Shown here: positions 43,839 to 52,467 of the stretch, in pieces
How the letters are laid out: each line of letters opens with the position of its first letter
Position numbering within the stretch: the first letter of the stretch is position 1
Assembly: GCF_034087045.1 (NCBI RefSeq)
Contig: NZ_CP139247.1
Span: forward strand, 1,488,001 to 1,552,000
Source of the DNA: Chitinophaga sancti
GTDB taxonomy: Bacteria > Bacteroidota > Bacteroidia > Chitinophagales > Chitinophagaceae
Direction: 5' to 3'
Length of the DNA stretch: 64,000 bases
Program-made: the position numbers and the translations under genes
Notes under the pieces: model-generated
Seen by the model: the letters and a program-made list of their open reading frames with translations, nothing else
The model's database searches: none
Told to the model about the DNA's origin: nothing

Positions 43839-43995
43839 AAAGCCATTTATAAATTTCACGTAAGCCTTTATAAATTCCAAGAGTTTGCCTTTGTAAATTC
43901 CACAAGGCCTTTATAAATTCCAGCCTTTATGAATTCCACGAAAGCTATTAAAGCTATTTTGTAGATTCCACGTACAATATTTAGTAATTCCACGT
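43839..43995. repeat. degenerate tandem repeats, consensus TAAATTCCAC
   Basis: Seven copies of a motif close to TAAATTCCAC, often preceded by GCCTT, lie at 43850, 43871, 43894, 43914, 43930, 43962 and 43985 (motif starts), spaced mostly 16-23 bases with one double gap. The copies differ by substitutions and small indels. Minus-strand ORFs over the array simply translate the repeat and are not genes. Confidence 0.75.
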
Positions 43996-44038
43996 CAATG
44001 AAATCTGGCAAGTGAGTATTGCTGATTTTGTGTGATAC

Positions 44039-44077
44039 TTCCCCTGCATAAAAGGATTTATGCAGGGGAATTTTTTT
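44039..44077 (+). terminator. intrinsic terminator without a plus-strand gene
   Basis: A 14-base-pair stem (TTCCCCTGCATAAA with TTTATGCAGGGGAA) and a 4-base loop are followed by seven T on the plus strand. On the minus strand no T-run follows, so it is not the icmF terminator in the classical sense. Confidence 0.8.
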
Positions 44078-44114
44078 AAAACTACCCCTCACATCTTTTG
44101 CCGAAAGCAATTGC

Positions 44115-47100
44115 TTACATATTTCTTCTATACTGCCCACCCACTTCATACAATGCATGCGTGATCTGTCCCAGTGAACAATACTTCACCGTCTCCATCA
44201 ACTCGGAAAAAATATTCCCATTCTCAATAACCACCTTTTGTAATTTTTTCAATGCTTCAACACTGTCCGATGCATGCCGCTGATGAAAAGCCTCCAATGT
44301 ATGTATCTGAAAATCCTTCTCCTCTTTCGTACTCCTGATCACTTCCGAAGGAATGATCGTAGGGGATCCCTTTGCATTCAAAAACGTATTCACCCCAATA
44401 ATTGGATATGCGCCACTATGCTTCAACGATTCATAATGCAAACTCTCTTCCTGTATCTTATTCCGCTGATACATCCGTTCCATCGCTCCCAATACCCCAC
44501 CTCTCTCTGTAATCCTGTTGAACTCCGCCATCACTGCCTCTTCCACCAGGTCTGTGAGTTCTTCAATAAAGAAAGAACCCTGTATGGGATTCTCATTTTT
44601 AGCAGTCCCTAATTCTCTGTTGATGATCAGCTGTATCGCCATTGCTCTTCGCACACTCTCTTCTGTAGGCGTAGTAATCGCTTCATCGTACGCATTTGTA
44701 TGCAGTGAATTACAATTATCATAAATCGCATACAACGCCTGCAGCGTAGTACGGATATCATTGAAATCTATTTCCTGCGCATGCAGACTCCGTCCTGACG
44801 TTTGTATATGATACTTCAGTTTTTGTGAACGATCATTTCCCTTATACTTATATTTAATGGCCTTGGCCCATATGCGCCTTGCCACACGCCCGATCACCGC
44901 ATACTCCGGGTCCATTCCATTACTAAAGAAGAACGATAGGTTCGGTGCAAAATCATTGATCTTCATACCCCTGCTCAGGTAATACTCCACATATGTAAAC
45001 CCATTCGCGAGTGTAAACGCCAGTTGTGTGATGGGATTTGCACCAGCCTCCGCGATATGATAGCCAGATATACTCACTGCATAAAAATTCCTCACCTTTT
45101 CCTGTATGAAATACTGCTGTACATCACCCATCAACTTCAACGCAAACTCAGTAGAGAAGATACAGGTATTCTGTGCCTGGTCTTCTTTAAGTATATCTGC
45201 CTGCACGGTGCCTCTCACAGCACTCAGCGCCTTTGCTTTTATATTGGCATAAACATCGGCAGGCAATACTTTGTCGCCGGAAATACCCAGTAGCTTTAAT
45301 CCCAATCCATTATTTCCTTCAGGCAATTCGCCGGCATACTTTGGTCCGTCCTTCACATCTACCTGGATGCCTTGTTCCGCCATATACTTTTCACACTCCT
45401 GATCAATCGCCGCATTCATAAAAAACGCCAGCAGGATGGGAGCGGGGCCATTTATGGTCATAGATACAGACGTCATGGGATCGCACAGGTCAAAGCCGCT
45501 ATAAAGTTTCTTCGCATCATCCACTGTTGCTATGCTCACACCTGAATTTCCCACTTTGCCATAAATATCCGGTCTGAAACCCGGATCTTCCCCATACAAT
45601 GTGACACTGTCAAATGCTGTACTCAGGCGCCTTGCCGGCTGACCTGCAGATACATAATGGAACCTTTTATTCGTACGTTCAGGTCCTCCTTCTCCTGCAA
45701 ACATGCGGGTAGGATCTTCACCTTCTCTCTTCATCGGAAATACCCCTGCAGCATAAGGGAATGCCCCCGGTATATTTTCTGTGAGTAACCAGCGCAACTG
45801 ATCGCCCCAATCCTTGTAGGTAGGCAGACTGATTCTGGGAATGCGTAAACCGGCAAGACTTTCTGTAAAGAGTGGGAGGTTGATGGTCTTCTCTCTTACC
45901 GTGAATGAATAGTGATCTCCCTTATATTGTTGTTGTAAAGCAGGCCATTCTTCCAATAACTGACTACAATCAGGATGTAGTTCTTTTTTCAACTGATCTG
46001 CGATGTTTTGCAGTTGTTGTTGTAAGTGCGGTTGTTTTAGCAGACCGATACTACCATTCAGCTGATACAGTTTAGTGGCAATGGTACATTGTTCTTTTAC
46101 CCAATTGTTATATTCTTCCAGCGAAGTCACAATTTCGGCTAGGTAGCGTGCCCGCGAAGGAGGGATGATCTGTGTGCGGGTAGCAGGTTGATGACCGTCA
46201 TCTTTTGTAGCAGGCAATTTCAATGCTGTCAACAGTTTTTGAAACAACTGGTTGATACCTGTATCATTGAACTGTGAAGCAATCGTACCCACAATAGGCA
46301 AATCACTATCCAAAGCGTTCCACAGCTGGTGTGCTCTTTTATATTGCCGCTTTACATCCTGCAAAGCATCGAGTGCACCGGCTTTATCGAATTTATTGAT
46401 CGCAATCACATCCGCATAATCCAGCATGTTAATCTTTTCAAGCTGGCTGGCAGCACCGTATTCAGGTGTCATTACATAGAGCGATACATCGCAGTGATCG
46501 ATGATAGCTGTATCATTCTGCCCGATACCTGAAGTTTCAAGAATGATGAGGTCAAAACGGGCCAGCCGGCAGATGTCGATTGCTTCCTGAATATGTGCGC
46601 TGATGGCCTTGTCGCTATCGCGGGTGGCCAGGGATCGCATATAGGCCCTGGGGTGATGGATGGCATTCATGCGGATACGATCTCCCAGCAAGGCGCCACC
46701 CGTCTTCTTTTTAGACGGATCTACAGATATAACAGCAATGGTTTTGTCTGTAAATGCGTGTAGAAAACGACGTACCAATTCGTCAGTTACACTACTTTTG
46801 CCTGCACCACCAGTACCTGTGATACCCAGTACCATACTACCTTTTATAGGTTTAGGCAGTGACAGCTGATCACTTTCGGCAGCAGTGATCGCTGCTGCAA
46901 TGAGGTGATTGTTTTGTTCCGGTAGTTGGGCTAGTTCACCATTTAGTTGTTGTAAAGTCGTGAAGTTACATTGCCGGATCACATCGGCGATCATGCCTTC
47001 CAGACCCATTTGCCGGCCATCGTCTGGTGAGTAGAGGCGTGTGATGCCATAGGCATGTAATTCTTCGATTTCGGAAGGCAGAATAGTACCACCGCCGCCT

Positions 47101-47384
47101 CCGAATATTTTGATATGTCCGCAGCCTCTTTCGTGCAGCAGGTCATAGATATATTTAAAGAATTCGACATGTCCGCCCTGGTAAGAAGTGATGGCTATGC
47201 CCTGGGCATCTTCCTGTATGGCACAGTCCACAATTTCGGCAGCGGAGCGGTTGTGGCCCAGGTGAATCACTTCGGCCCCCTGTGATTGCATGATCCTGCG
47301 CATGATATTGATCGCAGCATCATGGCCGTCAAAGAGAGCTGCTGCTGTAACTATTCGAATTTTATGTACTGGAGTATCAGTCAT
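44115..47384 (-). CDS. icmF: fused isobutyryl-CoA mutase (IcmF)
   Basis: IcmF is a B12-dependent isomerase with its own G-protein chaperone, interconverting isobutyryl-CoA and n-butyryl-CoA (some also act on pivalyl- or isovaleryl-CoA). The 1089 residues show the three parts in the IcmF order: B12-binding domain (about 8-140; [11 protein letters not shown], then TSYQGGH and [11 protein letters not shown]), the MeaB-like GTPase (about 180-410; P-loop [28 protein letters not shown]), and the mutase barrel (about 520-1085; [39 protein letters not shown]). The order B12-GTPase-mutase and the text VTLYGEDP distinguish it from methylmalonyl-CoA mutase. It is monocistronic by position. Confidence 0.93.
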   Translation of the reverse strand: MTDTPVHKIRIVTAAALFDGHDAAINIMRRIMQSQGAEVIHLGHNRSAAEIVDCAIQEDAQGIAITSYQGGHVEFFKYIYDLLHERGCGHIKIFGGGGGTILPSEIEELHAYGITRLYSPDDGRQMGLEGMIADVIRQCNFTTLQQLNGELAQLPEQNNHLIAAAITAAESDQLSLPKPIKGSMVLGITGTGGAGKSSVTDELVRRFLHAFTDKTIAVISVDPSKKKTGGALLGDRIRMNAIHHPRAYMRSLATRDSDKAISAHIQEAIDICRLARFDLIILETSGIGQNDTAIIDHCDVSLYVMTPEYGAASQLEKINMLDYADVIAINKFDKAGALDALQDVKRQYKRAHQLWNALDSDLPIVGTIASQFNDTGINQLFQKLLTALKLPATKDDGHQPATRTQIIPPSRARYLAEIVTSLEEYNNWVKEQCTIATKLYQLNGSIGLLKQPHLQQQLQNIADQLKKELHPDCSQLLEEWPALQQQYKGDHYSFTVREKTINLPLFTESLAGLRIPRISLPTYKDWGDQLRWLLTENIPGAFPYAAGVFPMKREGEDPTRMFAGEGGPERTNKRFHYVSAGQPARRLSTAFDSVTLYGEDPGFRPDIYGKVGNSGVSIATVDDAKKLYSGFDLCDPMTSVSMTINGPAPILLAFFMNAAIDQECEKYMAEQGIQVDVKDGPKYAGELPEGNNGLGLKLLGISGDKVLPADVYANIKAKALSAVRGTVQADILKEDQAQNTCIFSTEFALKLMGDVQQYFIQEKVRNFYAVSISGYHIAEAGANPITQLAFTLANGFTYVEYYLSRGMKINDFAPNLSFFFSNGMDPEYAVIGRVARRIWAKAIKYKYKGNDRSQKLKYHIQTSGRSLHAQEIDFNDIRTTLQALYAIYDNCNSLHTNAYDEAITTPTEESVRRAMAIQLIINRELGTAKNENPIQGSFFIEELTDLVEEAVMAEFNRITERGGVLGAMERMYQRNKIQEESLHYESLKHSGAYPIIGVNTFLNAKGSPTIIPSEVIRSTKEEKDFQIHTLEAFHQRHASDSVEALKKLQKVVIENGNIFSELMETVKYCSLGQITHALYEVGGQYRRNM

Positions 47385-47554
47385 TTTGCTTTGGTGTTTA
47401 ACAATAGTGTGGTATCGTGGAATACTGCTATGTAATTTGCAAATTACAGATTACTTAATATTCCCGTATTTTTTTATTTTACACTCATTATTCACGTTTA
47501 TTGACTTGCATTTCCACAAAAAGCGCAAATCGTAATTGAAAACTTATAACAGAA

Positions 47555-48985
47555 ATGGTGGCAAGAAGAGACTTTATCAGGAACAGCAGTTTGCTGGCAG
47601 GCGCTATAGCGCTGGGATTTCCTAAGGCTGTATTCGCCCATGCAGGATACGTTTCCAAACGTCCTCCGCTGGCAGAACGTAAGTTCACTAGTCAGGCAGT
47701 AGAAAAAATGATCGCAACCATCAAGAAAGAAGTTGCAGATCCGAAGCTGGGCTGGCTGTTCGAGAACTGTTTTCCAAATACCCTGGACACCACTGTAGTT
47801 CACAAGGTAGAAAACGGTCGTCCCGATACCTTTGTATTGACAGGAGATATCCACGCGATGTGGTTACGTGACTCGACTGCCCAGGTATGGCCTTACCTGG
47901 AGCTGGTAAATGAAGATGAAAAGCTGAAACAGCTGATCGCGGGTGTGGTGAACAGGCAAACAAAATGCGTGATCATCGATCCTTATGCAAATGCGTTCAA
48001 CGAGGGGCCTACCGGTTCGGAGTGGGATAGTGACCTGACTGAAATGAAGCCTGAACTGCATGAAAGAAAATGGGAAATTGACTCTCTGTGTTATACTGTA
48101 AGACTGGCATACAACTATTGGAAGAAAACCAATGACGCCAGCGTACTGGACGATACCCACAAAAAAGCGGCTAAACTGATCGTGAAAACTTTCAAGGAGC
48201 AGCAGCGTAAAGATGGTCCTGGTCCTTACCATTTTCAGCGTAATACACCGAAGCAGTCTGATACTGTAGCCAACAGTGGTTATGGAAGTCCGATCCTGCC
48301 AGTAGGTTTGATTGCATCTATGTTCCGTCCATCTGATGATGCGACTGTGTTCCCTTTCCTGATCCCTTCCAACATGTTTGCAGTAGTATCTCTGCACCAG
48401 TTGTCCGAAATCAGTGAAGTGGTGTACAAAGATGCAGCCTTTGCTAAAGAATGTAAAGATCTGGCAGAAGAGGTAGATCGTGCAATCAAGGCGTATGCGA
48501 TTGTAGAGCATCCATCTCTGGGTAAGATGTATGGTTTTGAAGTAGATGGTTTTGGTAACCGTTTGTTCCTGGACGATACAAATGTACCAAGCCTGTTGTC
48601 CATCCCTTACCTGGGTTATACTACTGCTGATGATCCGTTGTATCAGACAGCGCGCCACTTTGTATGGAGCCCTTTCCATTGCTGGTTCTACAAGGGTAAA
48701 TACGGCGAGGGTGTAGGTAGCCCGCACACCGGAGTAGACAAGATCTGGCCAATGAGTATAATAATGAAGGCGTTGACCAGCAGCGATAAGGAAGAAATTG
48801 CCGGCTGTCTGAAAACCCTGCGTAATACTGATGGTGAAACCGGGTTTATACATGAATCTTATCATAAAGACAATCCTTCAGACTATACCCGTCCATGGTT
48901 TGCATGGGTGAATACACTGTTCGGTGAGCTGATTGTGAAAATTCACAGTGAGTATCCTGAACTGCTGAAGCGCAATTATGCGTGA
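47555..48985 (+). CDS. GH125 exo-alpha-mannosidase, Tat-type signal
   Basis: GH125 enzymes remove terminal alpha-1,6-linked mannose from glycans without a metal. The 476 residues begin with a twin-arginine-like signal, ARRDFIRNSSLLAGAIALGF, suggesting export of the folded enzyme. The family core is visible in GDIHAMWLRDSTAQVWPYL and AFNEGPTGSEWDSD, with WEIDSLCYTVRLAYNYW following. The end TRPWFAWVNTLFGELIVKI is also typical. It is monocistronic, with a terminator 25 bases after the stop codon. No other glycan-degradation genes are near it. Mannose-rich glycans of fungal or plant origin are a probable target, as inference. Confidence 0.92.
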   Translation: MVARRDFIRNSSLLAGAIALGFPKAVFAHAGYVSKRPPLAERKFTSQAVEKMIATIKKEVADPKLGWLFENCFPNTLDTTVVHKVENGRPDTFVLTGDIHAMWLRDSTAQVWPYLELVNEDEKLKQLIAGVVNRQTKCVIIDPYANAFNEGPTGSEWDSDLTEMKPELHERKWEIDSLCYTVRLAYNYWKKTNDASVLDDTHKKAAKLIVKTFKEQQRKDGPGPYHFQRNTPKQSDTVANSGYGSPILPVGLIASMFRPSDDATVFPFLIPSNMFAVVSLHQLSEISEVVYKDAAFAKECKDLAEEVDRAIKAYAIVEHPSLGKMYGFEVDGFGNRLFLDDTNVPSLLSIPYLGYTTADDPLYQTARHFVWSPFHCWFYKGKYGEGVGSPHTGVDKIWPMSIIMKALTSSDKEEIAGCLKTLRNTDGETGFIHESYHKDNPSDYTRPWFAWVNTLFGELIVKIHSEYPELLKRNYA

Positions 48986-49009
48986 TAGCCTGTTTTCTTA
49001 AGTATTTGC

Positions 49010-49046
49010 AAAAAATCGCTTTTGCCATTGGCGGAAGCGATTTTTT
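49010..49046. terminator. intrinsic terminator after the GH125 gene
   Basis: A 17-base stem (AAAAAATCGCTTTTGCC with GGCGGAAGCGATTTTTT, two wobbles) and loop ATT is followed by a T-rich tract, 24 bases after the stop. Confidence 0.85.
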
Positions 49047-49076
49047 GCTTTTATTACAGCCGTTAAATGATAAAAC

Positions 49077-50858
49077 ATGGCCCCTATTGCTATTTATGAA
49101 GAACAGATGGATCATTACAAGGCGGAACTGGCGAAGTTCAGGCGTCAGTTGAGTCTTCTGGGATATTTGCGTTTATTCAGTTTTCTGATCATGTTGTTCT
49201 TTGGCTACCTGTTTTTCCGGGATGCTTTTGCACCAATCTGGTTATTGCCTATTGTGCTCATGCTGGTTGTATTTGCTGGTGCGCTGGTATTCTATACGCG
49301 GATACAGGACAGGCAAACGCTGGCAAAGACCTTGCTGCATTTGAATGAGAAGGAATATCACCTGGCCACTACAGGGAATTCAACTTTTTATGACGGGGCC
49401 TTTTTTGTGGATGAAACGCATCCTTATACAGGAGATCTCGATGTGTTCGGACATTCTTCATTATATAGTCATATGAATCGTGCGGGTACTTTGACAGGAG
49501 CTGCCGTGCTGGCGCAATTTTTAAAAGAGCCATGGCTGGGTGTAGAGAAGACGAAAGAAAGACAGGAGGTTGTGAAGGAGCTGGTGCCCAGGCTACAATT
49601 CAGGCAGTTGCTCACAGCGCAGGGGCAGCTGGCAGGGGAGAAGAGTGATGACCAGCATGAGCTGAGATTGTGGCTGGATATGCCGATCCGGTTTATTAAC
49701 AACCAGTTTGTACAGATCATGAGATGGGTAAGCCCTGTCCTCAGCCTGGCGGCCATCGTGTATTGTGGCATTACTTTCAATATCTACCCATTGCTGGGTG
49801 TATTGGCGATTAATGGGCTGATATTAAGACAGTATCTGGTGCACATAAACCATCAGCATACCCTGATTGCCAGCAAGGAGCGCGTATTTGCCAAGTTTGG
49901 GCTGCTGGTGCAGATGATCAACGCAGAAAATTTTGGGCAGGCGGCCATGTTGAATAGGGATCAGCAGAAAACGCAGGAGGCAGGTGTTGCTTTAAAACGA
50001 CTGGCGAGAATTGTGAATACATGGGACCAGCGTCTGAATATGCTGGTGGGTTTACTGCTGAACGGATTGGCATTGTATGACCTGCATTGCGCGGTAATAC
50101 TGGAAAAATGGAAGTTGGAATACAAGGACAAGGTAGCTGGTTGGATGGATGTGATTTATGGATTTGAGATCTATAACAGTATGGCTACGTTTGCGTATAA
50201 TCATCCGGAATTTATATATCCGGAGGTGAGTGATACGCAGTCGCAGCTGACAGGGAAAGGGATTGGGCATCCGTTAATTCCTGCGGAAGAAAGCGTGAAG
50301 AACGATATTATGATTGGTACGCCGCAGCAGTTTTTGATTATTACAGGTTCGAATATGAGTGGTAAGAGTACATTCCTGCGGAGTGTGGGTAGTAACCTGT
50401 TGCTGGCTATGTGTGGGTTGCCGGTGTGTGCAGAGGAGTTTTCCTGCAGCCCTATGAAGATCATGACGAGTATGCGGATCAAAGATTCAATTGCGAAGCA
50501 TACCTCTTATTTCCAGGCGGAGTTGTTGCGGTTGCAGGAGATAGTGAAGGTGTTAAAATCAGGGGAGAAGGTGTTTATCCTGCTGGATGAGATCCTGAAA
50601 GGAACTAACTCAGAAGATAAGTTGTCAGGGTCCCGGAGCCTGATCGCTCATTTCCTGCAATACAATTGCCTGGGCATGATTGCCACGCACGACCTGGAGC
50701 TGGGGCATATGGAAGAGGAGTATCCGGGTAGAGTCAGGAACTATTGTTTTGAGAGTACGATCAGGGACGAGCAGTTGTTCTTTGATTACCGGATCAGGGA
50801 AGGGGTCGCCAGGAATAAAAATGCAACATTCCTGATGAAGAAGATGGAGATAATTTAA
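49077..50858 (+). CDS. membrane-anchored MutS-family ATPase
   Basis: This 593-residue protein has two membrane helices (about residues 30-75, GYLRLFSFLIMLFFGYLFF and IWLLPIVLMLVVFAGALVFY), a helical lever region (about 120-400), and a MutS C-terminal ATPase with Walker A TGSNMSGKSTFLR at about residue 421 and Walker B VFILLDEILKGTNSED at about residue 500; THDLELG follows as the H-loop equivalent. It lacks the N-terminal mismatch-recognition domain with its Phe-X-Glu. It is therefore a membrane-linked relative of MutS that is recurrent in Bacteroidota, not a mismatch-repair MutS. Its function is unknown. Confidence 0.88.
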   Translation: MAPIAIYEEQMDHYKAELAKFRRQLSLLGYLRLFSFLIMLFFGYLFFRDAFAPIWLLPIVLMLVVFAGALVFYTRIQDRQTLAKTLLHLNEKEYHLATTGNSTFYDGAFFVDETHPYTGDLDVFGHSSLYSHMNRAGTLTGAAVLAQFLKEPWLGVEKTKERQEVVKELVPRLQFRQLLTAQGQLAGEKSDDQHELRLWLDMPIRFINNQFVQIMRWVSPVLSLAAIVYCGITFNIYPLLGVLAINGLILRQYLVHINHQHTLIASKERVFAKFGLLVQMINAENFGQAAMLNRDQQKTQEAGVALKRLARIVNTWDQRLNMLVGLLLNGLALYDLHCAVILEKWKLEYKDKVAGWMDVIYGFEIYNSMATFAYNHPEFIYPEVSDTQSQLTGKGIGHPLIPAEESVKNDIMIGTPQQFLIITGSNMSGKSTFLRSVGSNLLLAMCGLPVCAEEFSCSPMKIMTSMRIKDSIAKHTSYFQAELLRLQEIVKVLKSGEKVFILLDEILKGTNSEDKLSGSRSLIAHFLQYNCLGMIATHDLELGHMEEEYPGRVRNYCFESTIRDEQLFFDYRIREGVARNKNATFLMKKMEII

Positions 50859-50886
50859 TTTGCGCATGCTAATATAATTAGTATTT

Positions 50887-50905
50887 TAGCTAAAAATATT
50901 AGCTA
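50887..50905 (+). promoter_or_regulatory. AT-rich hairpin at the start codon of the radical SAM gene
   Basis: TAGCTAA (50887-50893) pairs with TTAGCTA (50899-50905), whose last base is the A of the ATG. The hairpin would cover the ribosome-binding region and may modulate initiation. It is weak because all pairs but two are A-T. Confidence 0.35.
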
Positions 50906-51987
50906 TGACCTTGCCTTTTCAAGAGAGTGTACCGGAGAATCTCTATTATAAAGGACGTGGTGCCCAATTAAATCCTAAGAACAAATATCTAAAGAACGAA
51001 TACGCACAGGAGCATGCTGAGGGCATTGACGAATGGTGGCAGGCGGACGTGCCTACCCAGATCCTGGAAGAACACGCTAAAACACTGGTGAATAAAGTAG
51101 ATAGTCCTGATGTAGGCATGTGGTACAGCATGAATCCCTACCAGGGCTGCGAACATGGATGTATCTACTGCTATGCCCGCAATGCGCACCAATTCTGGGG
51201 CATGAGCGCCGGTCTTGATTTTGAAAGAAAGATCGTAGTTAAAAAGAACGCACCCGAACTACTGCGAAAGTTCCTCGACAATAAAAGTTGGGTACCCAAG
51301 CCAATTTCCATGTCAGGCAATACAGATTGCTACCAGCCGCTGGAACGGAAAATGTTCCTGACCCGTTCCTTACTACAGATTGCATGGGAATACAAACAGC
51401 CCATTGGCATCATTACAAAGAACTCCCTTGTACTACGAGACAAGTATATATTGCAACAGATGGCGCAGCATAACCTGGTTTGTGTGTATGTATCCATCAC
51501 AACGGCAGATGAGGATCTGCGTCAGAAAATGGAGCCCCGTACTACCACGGCAGCGCAGCGATTCAAGATAGTAAAAGAGCTGAGTGAACTGGGTATACCA
51601 GTGGGAGTGATGACAGCACCAATGATTCCTGGGTTAAATGATCATGAAATGCCGCAGCTGTTAGAAATGGCCGCAGCGAATGGCGCTAAATTTGCAGGAT
51701 ATACAGTTGTTCGATTGAACGATGCAGTGAAGGTGATTTTTAATGATTGGTTGTACAAGAATTTCCCGGACAGGGCCGACAAAGTGTGGCATCACATCGA
51801 AGGTTTGCATGGTGGCCAGGTAAATGACAGCAACTTTGGAAGAAGGATGAGAGGAGAGGGGAATATGGCTGATCTGATTCGCCAGCAATTCAAAGTACAT
51901 ACGAAGAAACATGGGTTGAACCAGGAGAAGTTTGAATTCAATACAGAATTATTTCAGCGTCCGCAAGTGCAGCTACGTTTGTTTTAG
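50905..51987 (+). CDS. PA0069-family radical SAM protein
   Basis: The 360 residues have the radical-SAM cluster motif CEHGCIYCYARNAHQFWG at about residue 85, with three cysteines for the 4Fe-4S cluster and a spacing of CxxxCxxC. SMSGNTDCYQPLERK and VYVSITTADEDLRQKMEPRT are typical of the SPL-like group to which PA0069 belongs. It ends in LRLF. No biochemical function is known for the group as a whole; relatedness to spore photoproduct lyase suggests nucleic acid or nucleotide chemistry. The gene is downstream of the MutS-like gene by 46 bases, possibly the same message. Confidence 0.88.
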   Translation: MTLPFQESVPENLYYKGRGAQLNPKNKYLKNEYAQEHAEGIDEWWQADVPTQILEEHAKTLVNKVDSPDVGMWYSMNPYQGCEHGCIYCYARNAHQFWGMSAGLDFERKIVVKKNAPELLRKFLDNKSWVPKPISMSGNTDCYQPLERKMFLTRSLLQIAWEYKQPIGIITKNSLVLRDKYILQQMAQHNLVCVYVSITTADEDLRQKMEPRTTTAAQRFKIVKELSELGIPVGVMTAPMIPGLNDHEMPQLLEMAAANGAKFAGYTVVRLNDAVKVIFNDWLYKNFPDRADKVWHHIEGLHGGQVNDSNFGRRMRGEGNMADLIRQQFKVHTKKHGLNQEKFEFNTELFQRPQVQLRLF

Positions 51988-52055
51988 CACATATCATTGC
52001 TACTGATTATATTAGATTGCGCTATAAAAAATTAGAAAAAATTTATTAAAGAATA

Positions 52056-52087
52056 TTGCAGAAATAAAAAAATAAAAAATATCTTTG
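52056..52087 (+). promoter_or_regulatory. promoter of the cysteine-rich small gene
   Basis: TTG (52056-52058) is followed after 21 bases by TATCTTTG (52080-52087), a good Bacteroidota promoter. It is 22 bases before the ATG of the small ORF. Confidence 0.6.
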
Positions 52088-52108
52088 TGGAGCAATAAAA
52101 AAATATAA

Positions 52109-52198
52109 ATGAAACGCAGTCCAAAACATATTAATTCAGCGATGTCCTGTAAGCAAAAGCAGGCCAGCTGTGGGTTGCGGGATTGTTGCACCAATTGA
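52109..52198 (+). CDS. cysteine-rich small protein, 29 codons
   Basis: This short ORF reads MKRSPKHINSAMSC at the N-terminus and ends GLRDCCTN. It contains four cysteines, two adjacent, and a basic N-terminus. It stands between a promoter with a clear -7 box and a strong terminator 35 bases past the stop, so the whole 200-base unit looks like a real transcript. It could encode a metal- or redox-responsive peptide, or the unit may be a small RNA with a chance ORF. I recognise no family. Being below the usual annotation size, it would be missed. Confidence 0.45.
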   Translation: MKRSPKHINSAMSCKQKQASCGLRDCCTN

Positions 52199-52232
52199 TA
52201 ACAAAGAAATAACTTATCAAATGATAAAACAG

Positions 52233-52260
52233 AAGTCCCGCAGATGATGCGGGACTTTTT
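52233..52260 (+). terminator. intrinsic terminator of the cysteine-rich unit
   Basis: The stem AAGTCCCGCA / TGCGGGACTT (10 base pairs) with loop GATGA is followed by T-rich sequence. It ends the transcript from the promoter at 52056-52087. Confidence 0.85.
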
Positions 52261-52277
52261 GCTTTTTAAGCACTGAA

Positions 52278-52412
52278 ATGAAGAAGACTGAGTTAGATAA
52301 GGAATCGATACAGACAACTGTTATGTGTATATACTATCCAGGAAGGCTGGCAGTATCTGCGCGATGGATCGCATTGGCCACTACGGGGCCGAATGGGCTA
52401 GGTATGTACTGA
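52278..52412 (+). CDS. possible small protein, 44 codons
   Basis: An ATG just after a terminator opens a 44-codon frame, beginning MKKTELDKESIQTTVMC and ending NGLGMY. The opening resembles the leader of some Bacteroidota ribosomal peptides, but no modification enzyme lies beside it. It is followed by an 8-base-pair hairpin (ACATAAGT/ACTTATGT at 52412-52429) and a second terminator. No promoter was seen between it and the first terminator. Support is low. Confidence 0.25.
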   Translation: MKKTELDKESIQTTVMCIYYPGRLAVSARWIALATTGPNGLGMY

Positions 52413-52435
52413 CATAAGTAGACTTATGTATATAC

Positions 52436-52467
52436 ACCCGGCCCGGATGCAAGGAGCCGGGTTTTTT
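52436..52467 (+). terminator. second intrinsic terminator of the small-gene region
   Basis: The stem ACCCGGC / GCCGGGT (7 base pairs) around a 13-base loop is followed by six T. It follows the 44-codon ORF by 23 bases. Confidence 0.75.

Larger units (their letters stand above)
43527..44114. other. non-coding region with degenerate repeats and a terminator, about 590 bases
   Basis: The region between ligA and icmF contains no gene that I can support. Its left 300 bases are AT-rich with short frames only (14-16 codons). The right half holds seven degenerate repeats (43839-43995) and a strong plus-oriented terminator (44039-44077). Both flanking genes are on the minus strand, so the terminator has no annotated plus-strand gene to end. 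Confidence 0.7.

Noticed and set aside
43839..43995. CRISPR array
   Set aside because: The repeated units are only about 10 conserved bases, are degenerate, and lack constant-length unique spacers; no cas gene is near.
43868..44158. 96-codon minus-strand ORF over the repeat array
   Set aside because: Its C-terminal half is the direct translation of the degenerate repeats (IYKG, VEF-type segments), and its N-terminal part overlaps icmF; no sign of selection for coding.
47864..48865. 333-codon minus-strand ORF inside the GH125 gene
   Set aside because: It is antisense to an intact glycosidase gene and the translated sequence shows no domain; a shadow frame.
52012..52317. 101-codon minus-strand ORF in the small-gene region
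   Set aside because: The sequence is a hydrophobic product of AT-rich DNA (many Phe, Ile, Leu, Lys) and conflicts with a promoter and two terminators on the plus strand.
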